From CAYTWW01 sp043801855 (GTDB lineage Archaea; Nanobdellota; Nanobdellia; Woesearchaeales; GW2011-AR15), in contig JAZDLQ010000019.1 of NCBI GenBank assembly GCA_043801855.1, positions 16,954 to 80,953 of the forward strand: a stretch of 64,000 bases of DNA, given 5' to 3'. Under the pieces are notes generated by a model. It worked only from the letters and a program-made list of their open reading frames with translations, ran no database searches and was not told the DNA's origin. The first letter of the stretch is position 1. Each line of letters begins with the position of its first letter. Below, piece after piece: positions 1-8,276 of this stretch. The position numbers and the translations under genes were made by a program.

Positions 1-1
1 C

Positions 2-766
2 TCAGGGATAAAATCAAAACAATTAACAACAGCACAGATTGAAAATGTGTACAAGTCATTTCTATCAGCCCACATTTATGTTAAAGGCACATATTACTTT
101 GCAAAAGAGTGGATTGCATTATATAGGAAAGAAGCAGCAAATGAAGATAAAAATAATGCAGTATATGATGAAATAATTGAGCAGGTAAATTTATTATCTA
201 ATAATCAGGTTTTGTTTGACAGGCTTAAAATGGGCAACATGCTTTACAGGGGAATTATTGTTGTTGCAAATCCTGAAAAAATTATGCCTGATTTTGTAAA
301 CAAGATATACCAAAACATAGATAATGTCATAACATCAGTAAATGTATCTCCTGAATCTGTAATTAATGTTGTGCATCACCTTATGCATGAGCTTAGTATT
401 ACTGAAAAGGAAATTAACAGCCTTGCACTTGAAGGCAAAATTTCAGGAAAAGGCATGGTTGCGCTTGAAAACCGAAGAAATTTTCTAAAAGAAAAAATTG
501 AAAAATTAATGTCAGAGGAACTAATGCCGTTTAAATTAAGCTTAACTTTTTTAGTTGAAGAAATAAATGACGAAAATCTTGATTATGCCTCAAATTCTCT
601 TATGTCTTCATTAAGAAAACTTGGTTTTGTGTTAAAGTTTGCAGTTAATTATCAAAAAGAAGCTTTTTTAACAATTTTGCCAAGCGGCGCAAACTATCTG
701 AGGCGGCGTGAAATTATTGTTGCAAATGATCTTGTTTCAACTATGTTTAATTTCTCAAAAAGGTGA
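2..766 (+). CDS. VirB4 N-terminal-domain-like protein, 5' truncated by window edge
   Basis: The frame is open from position 2 to the stop at 764-766, so the real start lies left of the window; the GTG at 47 is probably internal. The C-terminal part (about residues 215-254, ...LPSGANYLRRREI...) closely parallels the end of the N-terminal domain of the next gene (...IPTGANRLTKHEL...), and both carry a charged helical middle. This suggests a stand-alone copy of a VirB4/TraC N-terminal domain without its ATPase, next to a full-length paralogue. No P-loop is present. Its stop codon sits inside the Shine-Dalgarno of the downstream gene, so the two are probably translated together and may form a complex. 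A split or duplicated conjugation ATPase is an inference. Confidence 0.6.
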   Translation, partial: SGIKSKQLTTAQIENVYKSFLSAHIYVKGTYYFAKEWIALYRKEAANEDKNNAVYDEIIEQVNLLSNNQVLFDRLKMGNMLYRGIIVVANPEKIMPDFVNKIYQNIDNVITSVNVSPESVINVVHHLMHELSITEKEINSLALEGKISGKGMVALENRRNFLKEKIEKLMSEELMPFKLSLTFLVEEINDENLDYASNSLMSSLRKLGFVLKFAVNYQKEAFLTILPSGANYLRRREIIVANDLVSTMFNFSKR

Positions 767-773
767 CTAAAAA

Positions 774-2963
774 ATTTTACAGAAACAATACAGTGAATCA
801 GAAATTGACTTGTCTCTTATTAAGATTGAACGGCTTTTATTAAAAAACGGGCTTGTTTATCCTGATGATTTTAACAAAATTTGCGAAAGCCTTTCAATTG
901 AAGAGAGAAGCATCTTATTAAAAAAACTAGAAAATAAAAATTACATAAATATTGACGATGAAAAAATAATCAAGTATTCGCCGAAAGAGTACAGTTCGGT
1001 TTATGATGAAAAAATAATACTTCGCGATATATTAAAGCTTGATTATGTCAACACAACCAAAGAATATGTACAGGTTGGGACAATGTATTTTAAAGGCATT
1101 ATATGCCGGCGTTTTCCATCATCACCAAAAATAAACTGGCTAAAGAAACTTACAAGCGACAAGTCAAAAATTGACTATTCCATAATCATGTCGCAAAGCG
1201 ACATGAATGAGCTAAAGCTATTCTTAAGAAAAGAACTACGAAAGACTGAGGATGAACTTTACAAATATTCAAATTCAGGAAGAAGCAGCCCTGAACTGGA
1301 AAGAAAAAAAGAAGACCTTGTTAACCTGATTGCTCGTCTTGGCATTGAATATTATGAGTTTAAGGTTGCACTATTCATTATTGTTAAAGGAAATTCGCTT
1401 GAAGAAGTTGAAAACCTCAAAGAGTATGCAATTTCAATTTTAAGAGGAGAAGACATCATTGCAGAAGATGCAACTTACCTGCACGAGTATGTACTTAAGA
1501 CTATTATTCCTACAGGCGCAAACAGGCTTACTAAGCATGAGCTTTTTGTTCCTGATAAAAGCCTGCAGGCAACAATGCCGTTTTTGCATCCCTGGCAGGA
1601 CATTGAGCCTGATGATGAAATAATACTTGGGTTTAACGAATCAGGATTAGTTGCAACAGGAAATATTTGGAAACTTGGCAGTTACTCCGGATTATATATG
1701 GGAAAAACAGGCAGCGGCAAGTCAATGGCTGCAAAATACGAAATATATCAGCAGATGTTAATTGGAGGCGCAAGAGTCATTGTAATCGATCCTGCAGCTT
1801 CAAAAGTAAAAGGTGCGGCAGCAGAATATTACAGAATGTGCAGCCTCTTAAACGGAAAATATATCTCATTTTCAACAGATTCAGAAAACCTTCCTAATAT
1901 CATGGGAACATTTCCTGACACAAGGTTTGATGATGAGATGCGAAGGATTGATTCAATTATTCGAGTGTTTTTTGAAGATGAAGAAAAACGTGTGCCTGAG
2001 CCGCAGAAGCCGTTAATTGCAACAGCAATTGTTGAATCATTCAGAAGAAAAGGAATTACAAGAAAAACAAAAGAATTTTGGAAAAAGCTCCAGCCAAAAC
2101 TTGAAGACTTGCTTTTTTCATTTAAAAAAGGGCTTCTAAGCGCAAAAACTGAAAGCACAAGGATGAGTTATGAGGCATTAATTAAGCGGCTTGAGCCTTG
2201 TGTTGGAAGTGGGCTTAGAAGCTATCTTAATACTGAAGGCAAGACCGAAAATGTTGGCGAGCAGTTAACGGTGTATGAGTTTAAGGATACTCCAATGGAT
2301 GATAAGCCTGTATTAATTACAAGGATGTTAAGTTACATAAAAAACATTGCACTTCAGACATTTGACAGGACAATTATTGTTTTGGAAGAGTCACAGTTCT
2401 GGCTTCGTGACCCGTATTTATCAAAATACCTCGCGGAAACAGAAACAACAATCAGGAAAACTAATACCGGTCTTCGCCTCATAATACAGGACTTGGGCCA
2501 GCTTGAAGGATGCAAGGAAGGCTTAACATTACTTGGAAACCTGGCGTTTGTATATTTGTTCCAGACAGCGCCAAACCTTGTTCCATTAACACAGGAAACG
2601 TTTAAACTGAATGATGCTGAAAGCAAAGTAATTGAAACATCAAAAGCAGGCGACTATGGCATTTTAATCTGGGAGAATAAGCATTATAAGCTCAAAGTTA
2701 CAGTAGATCCTGAAACATATAATCTTATTACAACAAATCCTGATGAAGTAAAAAGAATAGAAGATGAAGGCGGCCTTAAAAAAACAGAAAAAGTAGTGAA
2801 GGACTTATTAAAAGAAGATTTGGGCTATATGCCGTTAACTATTCAGGCAGGACTTTCTGAACTTGCCGGAAAAATAAAAAACAAAGTACATGTAACATCA
2901 ATTACAAAGCATTATCCTGATTATTACAGAAAAATCTTAGAACAGTTGTGCAAATTAAAATGA
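774..2963 (+). CDS. VirB4/TraC-like conjugation ATPase, probable AUU start
   Basis: A protein of about 730 residues with a VirB4-like N-terminal domain (roughly 80-265), Walker A GKTGSGKS near residue 310, Walker B-type IIVLEES near 535, and a C-terminal RecA-like region. VirB4 proteins are hexameric ATPases that power type IV secretion or conjugation at the inner membrane. No ATG lies near the expected start. TTG at 810 is the first conventional alternative, but AAGGTGA at 761-767 is an excellent Shine-Dalgarno and is followed seven bases later by ATT at 774, in frame with no stop between. I therefore favour AUU. The gene follows the VirB4-N copy directly, and a small zinc finger gene follows 15 nt downstream. 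No other mating-pair genes are in the window. Confidence 0.82.
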   Translation: MLQKQYSESEIDLSLIKIERLLLKNGLVYPDDFNKICESLSIEERSILLKKLENKNYINIDDEKIIKYSPKEYSSVYDEKIILRDILKLDYVNTTKEYVQVGTMYFKGIICRRFPSSPKINWLKKLTSDKSKIDYSIIMSQSDMNELKLFLRKELRKTEDELYKYSNSGRSSPELERKKEDLVNLIARLGIEYYEFKVALFIIVKGNSLEEVENLKEYAISILRGEDIIAEDATYLHEYVLKTIIPTGANRLTKHELFVPDKSLQATMPFLHPWQDIEPDDEIILGFNESGLVATGNIWKLGSYSGLYMGKTGSGKSMAAKYEIYQQMLIGGARVIVIDPAASKVKGAAAEYYRMCSLLNGKYISFSTDSENLPNIMGTFPDTRFDDEMRRIDSIIRVFFEDEEKRVPEPQKPLIATAIVESFRRKGITRKTKEFWKKLQPKLEDLLFSFKKGLLSAKTESTRMSYEALIKRLEPCVGSGLRSYLNTEGKTENVGEQLTVYEFKDTPMDDKPVLITRMLSYIKNIALQTFDRTIIVLEESQFWLRDPYLSKYLAETETTIRKTNTGLRLIIQDLGQLEGCKEGLTLLGNLAFVYLFQTAPNLVPLTQETFKLNDAESKVIETSKAGDYGILIWENKHYKLKVTVDPETYNLITTNPDEVKRIEDEGGLKKTEKVVKDLLKEDLGYMPLTIQAGLSELAGKIKNKVHVTSITKHYPDYYRKILEQLCKLK

Positions 2964-2978
2964 ATATGGGTGTAAAAA

Positions 2979-3107
2979 ATGTCATGGCAATGTAAAGCAT
3001 GCGGAAATTGGAATTCAGACTATCTGAGCGAGTGCAATAATTGCGGAAAAGACTCGTATCAGAACACTAAAAAACGTAAATATGAAGAGATTGGGTGGTT
3101 TGGGTGA
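2979..3107 (+). CDS. RanBP2-type zinc finger micro-protein (42 aa)
   Basis: A 42-residue protein whose first 23 residues fit the RanBP2 zinc finger pattern exactly: W-x-C-x2-C-x3-N-x6-C-x2-C (W3, C5, C8, N12, C19, C22), followed by a short basic/aromatic tail. RanBP2 fingers in eukaryotes bind ubiquitin or single-stranded RNA through residues around the W and N; which applies here cannot be told. It starts 15 nt after the VirB4-like gene and its last 26 nt overlap the next gene, so it is probably translated in the same operon. It is short, but the complete motif and tight packing argue that it is real. Confidence 0.7.
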   Translation: MSWQCKACGNWNSDYLSECNNCGKDSYQNTKKRKYEEIGWFG

Positions 3108-4323
3108 AAATTTGAACTCAGCAAATAAATTTCTTAAGAATTTAAAACAGCTTTTCAACCAGACTGTTGCAGAACAAAGGCATACTCTTGCTATACTTGA
3201 GATAACTAAAGGTGAAAAAGCTAGAAAGGAGATTGAGTTTGAGCTTAATATGTTGAAGCGCAATTCTGAATATAAAAAAGAGGCTGAGAATTATTTTGGG
3301 ATAGCTGATAATATTGATAATATGCCCAATGGCTTTGACACATTTCCTGCAATTAAAAAAAATATTTTTAGGCTAATTAATAACAAAATTAGAAAAAAAA
3401 GAGCTTCTAAGTTATTTAATATTGACGATAATGAAAAAAAAATAGAAAAGCTTTTGTTATATAGAATTCAGCATGAGAAAGGTAGGTATTCAGCGCATTT
3501 AATTCCAAATGATGGCAGCATTACAGGATTAACAGCAGAAATAAGTATGGAAGTAGACAGGTTATTTAACATTTTCAATAATATGACTAGCCATCACTCA
3601 AATAATCCGACAAGCCTTTCTTATGGAATGAGTTATGAAGAAAAAGAAATGCTTAAAAGAATAAAGGATGGGTTCTTTGATAAAAAGATATCAGCAGTGA
3701 AAAAACAGGAAAAAAAAATAAAAAGAAAAAAGCAGACAGTCAAAGCAAAAATAAGTGAACTTACAAAGGAAGATGAAACAAATATTGCAAAAGAAAAGTC
3801 AAAAGAATTATGGTATAGAAAAGAAAAGTTAGATGAAAAAACAATTGCTGTACTAAAAAAAATTGGCTATCAGGAATCAGACATTAACCATCTTGTCTAT
3901 GATTTTTCCGGTAAAAGAGTATCTTGTTTGGGCTTTAAGCCAGGTGGATTTAAACATAACAAATACAGGGCAGACAGAAGAGAATCTTTGCACCATTTCT
4001 CAAGGCCATATTTACTTAAAGAAATTTCTCCAAGCACAAAGATACTTGAAAGAATAGGAAACGAAAGAACAGTTGATGCGGTCATGACTGTAATTGTAAA
4101 TGGTGCAGAAGAAAAGGCAGCAATAGAATTTCAGGAAAGCCACAGTCTTGGCGCTGACAGGATAGCTGAAAAATTACAGCCAATTCTTGAAAAATATGAT
4201 TATATAATTATTGTGTGCCAGGATAAATTTAAACATGTCTATGAAAAAAACCAGCATGAAAAATTGTTTGTTGTAAATAACGGCGAGTTTAATGCGCTAT
4301 TAAAAAAGTTCAATATTTTATGA
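3082..4323 (+). CDS. Basic coiled protein with C-terminal PD-(D/E)XK-like domain
   Basis: A 413-residue lysine-rich protein. Residues about 1-250 are helical and highly charged, with a KKQEKKIKRKK-type stretch that could bind DNA. The C-terminal 100 residues contain the arrangement VDAV...AAIEFQES...RIAEKL...YDYIIIVCQDK, which resembles the D...ExQ/ExK beta-alpha core of PD-(D/E)XK nucleases and of replication-relaxation proteins. Family assignment is by pattern only. The start overlaps the RanBP2 gene by 26 nt, placing it in the transfer-ATPase operon. A relaxase, nuclease or replication-relaxation role is possible. A strong hairpin follows its stop. Confidence 0.45.
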   Translation: MKRLGGLGENLNSANKFLKNLKQLFNQTVAEQRHTLAILEITKGEKARKEIEFELNMLKRNSEYKKEAENYFGIADNIDNMPNGFDTFPAIKKNIFRLINNKIRKKRASKLFNIDDNEKKIEKLLLYRIQHEKGRYSAHLIPNDGSITGLTAEISMEVDRLFNIFNNMTSHHSNNPTSLSYGMSYEEKEMLKRIKDGFFDKKISAVKKQEKKIKRKKQTVKAKISELTKEDETNIAKEKSKELWYRKEKLDEKTIAVLKKIGYQESDINHLVYDFSGKRVSCLGFKPGGFKHNKYRADRRESLHHFSRPYLLKEISPSTKILERIGNERTVDAVMTVIVNGAEEKAAIEFQESHSLGADRIAEKLQPILEKYDYIIIVCQDKFKHVYEKNQHEKLFVVNNGEFNALLKKFNIL

Positions 4324-4329
4324 AATTAA

Positions 4330-4362
4330 GATATATTTAGCCTTATTTTGCCTAAATATATC
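4330..4362 (+). terminator. Perfect 11-bp stem-loop after the nuclease-like gene
   Basis: GATATATTTAG (4330-4340) pairs exactly with CTAAATATATC (4352-4362) across an 11-nt T-rich loop, just after the stop at 4323. It may end the 0-4.3 kb operon, or be the first element of the structured region before the primase gene. It is AT-rich, so some pairing by chance is possible. Confidence 0.4.
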
Positions 4363-4386
4363 AAATTACGCTTAAAACAATGAAAT

Positions 4387-4451
4387 TAAAGTATAATTTT
4401 ACTAATGAAAGTAAACATAAGTAAAAATTACTTAGGATAAGTTATACTTTA
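4387..4451 (+). promoter_or_regulatory. Long-range stem in the primase leader
   Basis: TAAAGTATAA (4387-4396) is complementary to TTATACTTTA (4442-4451), bracketing an interior that can also pair (TTTTACT with AGTAAAA). The outer arm ends 12 nt before the primase ATG. A CTTAGGATAA word at 4431-4440 matches the core of the 22-bp iterons at the right end of the window. The element could be an RNA leader or a protein-binding site controlling primase expression. Confidence 0.35.
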
Positions 4452-4463
4452 TTATATAATAAA

Positions 4464-5891
4464 ATGACAAAAATAGCAAGTGGAGTATGGCAGCGCCTTA
4501 GAAAAGCCGGCATTATTGATACATATGAAAAGATAAAACGAGATATTCAAATTAAAAAAGCAGGGCCTTACAAGCTCATGTCAATAAGCGGAATTGGTGT
4601 CAGGGTATGCCACGCATTATTAAAAAACGCAGGCTGGGACATGCCTTTAAATGAGCTTGATAAAATATATGCAAAACTAAACGAGCGGACTAAGTTTGAA
4701 TTTTTAAAAAAAGAGCAGAAAAAAAACCAAATAAAAGTTTCAGTAAAGGAAGACGCAAGAACATTCATCCCTGAAGATATTAAGGCATTTCTAGAATTTT
4801 TAAATCACAAAAACCAGATAAAGTATCAGGTGTTTTTAGCAGACAATGGTAAAGAAAGAACTGGCTCAGGAAGAAACACCTATACAAAAAATATTGCTGA
4901 ATTTATTTCACTTGCACAAATTGACAATGGAAAAGGAATAATCTGCGTTGCAATTGGCGAACACGGAAATAAAAATACTGAAGACATTACAAACATTAAA
5001 AAGCTTCTTGCACTAGTTTTTGATATTGATGTGAAGCCCAAAAGAAAAATAGGTTATGTTTCAACAAATAAAGACCACCTATATGCAATGTCAATTGCAT
5101 ATAATACAATAAAAGAAGAACTTGAAAAAATAGGCTTTTCAGTTGGGCTTATTAATGACTCTGGCAATGGCGCACATGTCTTTGTTAAAGTAAATATTAC
5201 AATACCTGAAGGAACCTGCAAGGAAAACTTAAGGGAACAGGAATTTTACAGAAAAATAGTATACTTGGAAAAAAAGTTACAGGAAAAAATAATGGATGAT
5301 CCTGTTGTAAGTGTAGACAATATTTCCAAAGATTGCGTTCGCAGAGTCAAGTGTCCCGGTCAGATTAATAAAAAGAATTTACAGCAAATTGAAGACAGGA
5401 CATGCAGAATATTATACAAGGCTAAAGACTATGCTGAGGAAAAAAACAATTTAGTGTTTTCTAAGCTGCCTGCTTACGCAGGAAAGAAAGTTAGAAAGAC
5501 AGAACATGCATTAATTGCAGAATTACAACCGCTTAAAAATCAGGAAGTTAAAAAAATAATTGAAACAAATGAGAAAATCAAAGCATTAATTGACGGAAAC
5601 ATAGTATTTCATGGCAATGCCGATCATCTTAAATTTGAAAATGGCAAAATTTACTGTAAATCACGGTCAGAAGCAGAAATGTCAGTGGTTACTGAGTTGG
5701 TATTGCATGGAATTAAAAATTTTGACCAGATAAATGAGGTTATGCAGAGCGCAAAGATAGGGAAATGGCAGCAGGATACAGCAGGAGATTATTGCAGGAG
5801 AACGTTTGAAATGGCTATGGAATTTGCAGTAAAAGCAGAACAGACGGATGTAAAAGTCTTGTTTGAAAAGATAAGTGGGATAAAAAAGTGA
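4464..5891 (+). CDS. AEP-superfamily primase (PrimPol-like replication protein)
   Basis: A 475-residue protein with the archaeo-eukaryotic primase signature: FDID (catalytic D187 and D189), SGNGAHVFV (233-241, the sGxH motif with H238) and a third-motif region D285...RR...CPGQINKK. The C-terminal region, about 385-465 (SRSEAEM..VTELVLHG....IGKW......RRTFEMA), looks like the helical PriCT/D5-N-type domain that follows AEP modules in plasmids and phages. Such proteins synthesise primers, and sometimes extend DNA, at plasmid origins. No fused helicase is present. Residues 1-100 form an extra N-terminal domain with a helix-hairpin-helix-like SISGIGVRV. Probably the element's replication initiator or primase. 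A structured leader lies upstream. Confidence 0.85.
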   Translation: MTKIASGVWQRLRKAGIIDTYEKIKRDIQIKKAGPYKLMSISGIGVRVCHALLKNAGWDMPLNELDKIYAKLNERTKFEFLKKEQKKNQIKVSVKEDARTFIPEDIKAFLEFLNHKNQIKYQVFLADNGKERTGSGRNTYTKNIAEFISLAQIDNGKGIICVAIGEHGNKNTEDITNIKKLLALVFDIDVKPKRKIGYVSTNKDHLYAMSIAYNTIKEELEKIGFSVGLINDSGNGAHVFVKVNITIPEGTCKENLREQEFYRKIVYLEKKLQEKIMDDPVVSVDNISKDCVRRVKCPGQINKKNLQQIEDRTCRILYKAKDYAEEKNNLVFSKLPAYAGKKVRKTEHALIAELQPLKNQEVKKIIETNEKIKALIDGNIVFHGNADHLKFENGKIYCKSRSEAEMSVVTELVLHGIKNFDQINEVMQSAKIGKWQQDTAGDYCRRTFEMAMEFAVKAEQTDVKVLFEKISGIKK

Positions 5892-5900
5892 AAAGAGAAT

Positions 5901-6593
5901 TTAAAAATCAGGTAAAGAGATTTCTTTTCTTTTTTTAAGTTTACCTCTGCAAATAAACTCAGTAAATTCCAATCCTAAATCATTGTGTCTATAACGTTCA
6001 TCAATTTTATAATCCCTTTTTTCAGGAATACCGACAGTGTTGGGTTTCCCAGATAATTCTCTTAAAGCATCTTCAATATTTTCAAAATCTCGTGTAAGAA
6101 AACCATGATTTGCAAGTTGTAAATCTAATGTTAATTGCATTTTTTGATTATTTTCATATGGATTTTCTTCTATTTGATCATAATAATATAATAATAAAAT
6201 TAATTCTTCTACTGACATTATATCCAGTAAATTTAAAAAATACATTTTTTTATCAAAAGTAAATTTCTCATTTTTTTCTATAAAATTCATTGCAGCATTG
6301 AAAAAATATTTTCTTTTTTCTTCTCTAGTTTCATAGGCTACCTTGAGAAGAATTTCTCTAGTGTATTGAATAAATTGAGCAGATTTTAATTGATCATCAA
6401 TTAATTCTAATGCTTCATAACCTGTAACAACACTATCCCAAAAGTCTTTATGTATCTCCTGATGATATTCAAAACCTTTAATTAGGACACTTGAGAATCC
6501 AGCAATTTTTCCGATAGGATCTCCAAAAAGTATAGCTATCCAGTCGGGAAGTGATTTAAATATTGTATTACTCAATTCGTGTTTATCTACCAT
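5901..6593 (-). CDS. Unknown 230-aa mostly helical protein
   Basis: I do not recognise this protein. An N-terminal segment with a hydrophobic, glycine-containing stretch (WIAILFGDPIGKIAGFSSVLIKGF, about 18-41) is followed by a predominantly helical body and a charged C-terminus. AGAGGT lies 6 nt upstream of the ATG, and a TATA-like ATATTTAAG lies further upstream. It is convergent with the primase gene (10 nt between stops) and its codon use is more ordinary than that of the plus-strand core, which suggests independently acquired cargo. A defence or immunity role is possible by context only. Confidence 0.5.
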   Translation of the reverse strand: MVDKHELSNTIFKSLPDWIAILFGDPIGKIAGFSSVLIKGFEYHQEIHKDFWDSVVTGYEALELIDDQLKSAQFIQYTREILLKVAYETREEKRKYFFNAAMNFIEKNEKFTFDKKMYFLNLLDIMSVEELILLLYYYDQIEENPYENNQKMQLTLDLQLANHGFLTRDFENIEDALRELSGKPNTVGIPEKRDYKIDERYRHNDLGLEFTEFICRGKLKKRKEISLPDF

Positions 6594-6713
6594 CTTTTAC
6601 CTCTGATATCATTTTACTTAAATATGTAATCTCTTCTTTATAATAAAAATTATTATTTTTTAATGCAAATTTATTAATCCAGCGTTTTACACGGCTAAAG
6701 CTTAAAAAAGTGT

Positions 6714-6791
6714 TTCGCTCTTGAGAAGCGAACCCACTCATTTTAAATCTTTCCCCGCCAGGAAAAAAATGGCGTGTCGCCTAAACGCCAT
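6714..6791. other. Intergenic region with two perfect hairpins
   Basis: The 323-nt gap between the genes at 5901-6593 and 6917-7261 holds a TTCGCT/AGCGAA hairpin (6714-6719 with 6727-6732) and an ATGGCGT/ACGCCAT hairpin (6769-6775 with 6785-6791). The second is followed on the plus strand by a T-rich tract (CCTTTTTTCTTCC). The segment from about 6680 to 6810 is visibly richer in G and C than its surroundings. It could be a terminator pair or a small structured RNA with its own terminator. No tRNA fold was found. Confidence 0.4.
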
Positions 6792-6842
6792 AATTATCCT
6801 TTTTTCTTCCTTTTTGCCCTGTTTGTTTTTGTGAGTCCTATT

Positions 6843-6890
6843 GCCGCTTATTTCTTTTCGTTTAGGGGTAAAGAAAAGAAATCTCACGGC
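6843..6890 (+). promoter_or_regulatory. Leader stem-loop of the 6917 gene
   Basis: ATTTCTTTTC (6850-6859) pairs perfectly with GAAAAGAAAT (6873-6882), and GCCG (6843-6846) with CGGC (6887-6890) extends the stem across a small internal loop. The hairpin ends 26 nt before the ATG of the next gene. It is one of a series of stem-loops placed just upstream of Shine-Dalgarno sites in the element core. Confidence 0.5.
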
Positions 6891-6916
6891 TAGATGAGGT
6901 TTTTGAAGGAAAAAAA

Positions 6917-7261
6917 ATGAAACAAACAGTGGAATATGAGATAAAGAGAGTTGGGCGCACAACAGTTGTGAATAAAGCCAAGGAAGGCAGGTTTCAGGTA
7001 ACAGTAATGAAGCTTAATATGGCAAAAGTACCAACAGAAGATGTAAGGGATTTTGTGCCTGAGATTCAGTTTGGAAAGATAAGGACATGCATTCAGCATA
7101 GCGTCTTTAATAAAAAGAAAAATGATTATGATAACCAGCAGATTTGGATTGATAGTCCTGCTGAACTTCTCGCATTAAGAGATGCGATAAACAAAATTAT
7201 TGATGGCTCTTCAAAAGAAGAGCAGGTACTTTCTGATGTTGAAGGTGACGACGATGAATAA
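6917..7261 (+). CDS. Conserved-looking small acidic-tail protein, unknown
   Basis: A 114-residue protein not recognised as a named family. Residues 1-95 alternate strand and helix, with a motif around PEIQFGKIRTC....FNKKKNDYDNQQIWIDSP that looks like a single-strand DNA-binding or PC4-like core. The last residues are strongly acidic (DVEGDDDE), a feature common in ssDNA-binding proteins; this comparison is inference only. It is the first gene of a two-gene unit: the next gene starts inside its last codons (8-nt overlap). A leader hairpin and a GAAGG-type site precede the ATG. Confidence 0.6.
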   Translation: MKQTVEYEIKRVGRTTVVNKAKEGRFQVTVMKLNMAKVPTEDVRDFVPEIQFGKIRTCIQHSVFNKKKNDYDNQQIWIDSPAELLALRDAINKIIDGSSKEEQVLSDVEGDDDE

Positions 7262-7502
7262 AGTTAACAACTGGCTTTGCCACAGGATTGTTGAAAGTAT
7301 CAAGGAATCCGGAGAAATCTCTTTTGACACATTGGATTTGGAAGACAGTATGGATAGGATTCTAGCTGATTATGGATGGTGCTTAAACCTAAGTAATGAT
7401 GAGAAGGAACTCATCCAGAAAGATATTTATGATCTTGCATTAAGGGCAGAAACAGCGGAAGTCATGAGAAGTATTGAAATTAACAATATATTAATTTATT
7501 AA
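7254..7502 (+). CDS. Small unknown protein, translationally coupled
   Basis: An 82-residue protein starting at ATG 7254, chosen because GAAGGTGAC (7241-7249) is a good Shine-Dalgarno at the right distance; the longer frame beginning at 7200 lacks one. It overlaps the previous gene by 8 nt. The sequence is helical and acidic (SFDTLDLEDSMDRILADYG...) with no motif I recognise. Coupling suggests it works with the 114-residue protein. Confidence 0.5.
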   Translation: MNKVNNWLCHRIVESIKESGEISFDTLDLEDSMDRILADYGWCLNLSNDEKELIQKDIYDLALRAETAEVMRSIEINNILIY

Positions 7503-7509
7503 TTTTATT

Positions 7510-7530
7510 TTTTCATTAATTTAATGAAAA
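7510..7530. promoter_or_regulatory. 21-nt palindrome upstream of the AbrB-PIN pair
   Basis: TTTTCATTAA-T-TTAATGAAAA is a perfect palindrome with a one-base centre. It lies 8 nt after the previous stop and just upstream of a TATA-like TTATATAAATATA (7539-7551), which itself is about 40 nt before the AbrB start. Possible operator for the AbrB-type antitoxin, or a terminator. Confidence 0.45.
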
Positions 7531-7591
7531 TACAAAAATTATATAAATATAAAGCACTTACACAGGTTAAACTTACATAGAAGGTGGAATT

Positions 7592-7849
7592 ATGGATGAT
7601 ATTGAAATAACAAGTTTATCTGAAAGTGGACAAATACATCTTCCTATAGAAATAAGGAAAGGATTTAATGCCAAAGATAAATTTGCAGTTATGAGGATCG
7701 GTGATGGCATATTTTTAAAGAAAATGACAATGCCTGATCTAAGACAAGATTTTGAAAAATTGATGAAGGAGAGCCAGGACTGGGCAACTGATAAAAAACT
7801 CACTTCTAATGATATTGAAGAAGCTGTTAAAAGATCAAGAAAAAAATGA
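7592..7849 (+). CDS. AbrB/SpoVT-type antitoxin
   Basis: An 85-residue protein whose first 45 residues fit the swapped-hairpin AbrB fold (ITSLSESGQIHLPIEIRKGFNAKDKFAVM), followed by a helical tail that would wrap the partner toxin. AAGGTGG at 7581-7587 is the Shine-Dalgarno. Its last 4 nt overlap the PIN gene, the usual arrangement in VapBC-like pairs. It should neutralise the PIN ribonuclease and repress the operon, perhaps through the palindrome at 7510-7530. Confidence 0.85.
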   Translation: MDDIEITSLSESGQIHLPIEIRKGFNAKDKFAVMRIGDGIFLKKMTMPDLRQDFEKLMKESQDWATDKKLTSNDIEEAVKRSRKK

Positions 7850-8256
7850 AGGTTGTTTTAGACACCAATGTTTTTGTTTCCGGTATTTTCTGGAATAATG
7901 ACTGCTCTAAGATAATATCTTTGTGGAATGAATCAAAAATTGAGCTAGTTTCTTGTATAGACATGCTAAAAGAATTAAAAAGAGTTTTGCATGATTTTAA
8001 GATACAATATCCAAAAGATAAAGAAGAACGCCTATTTTCAAAATTAGTTACAGATAGTTCTCTTGTACTTAATCTTACTGAGACAAAAAAATATATTGAT
8101 GCTGATCCAGATGATGATAAATTTGTTCAATGTGCAATTTCAGCAAAGGCTGAATTTATTGTATCACAAGACAAGCATTTACTTGGATTAGGCGAAATTG
8201 AAGGAATAAAGATTGTTACCCCCAAAGATTTTTTGGTTCATTATTCAAAACAATGA
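7846..8256 (+). CDS. PIN-domain toxin (COG1569-like)
   Basis: A 136-residue PIN domain. Visible acidic positions are D6 in VVLDTNVF, E43 in MLKELKRVL, D86-D90 in IDADPDDDKF and D108 in VSQDKHLL. These would bind Mg2+ or Mn2+ in a VapC-like endoribonuclease. The ATG overlaps the antitoxin stop. The length and the DADPDDDKF motif match the COG1569 group of archaeal and bacterial PIN toxins. It probably acts as an addiction module for the element. Confidence 0.85.
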   Translation: MKVVLDTNVFVSGIFWNNDCSKIISLWNESKIELVSCIDMLKELKRVLHDFKIQYPKDKEERLFSKLVTDSSLVLNLTETKKYIDADPDDDKFVQCAISAKAEFIVSQDKHLLGLGEIEGIKIVTPKDFLVHYSKQ

Positions 8257-8276
8257 AGTTTCTGACAACAAATTAA

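Noticed and set aside
6594..6916. tRNA gene or tRNA attachment site
   Set aside because: The hairpins do not form a cloverleaf and there is no T-loop GTTCGA-type sequence.
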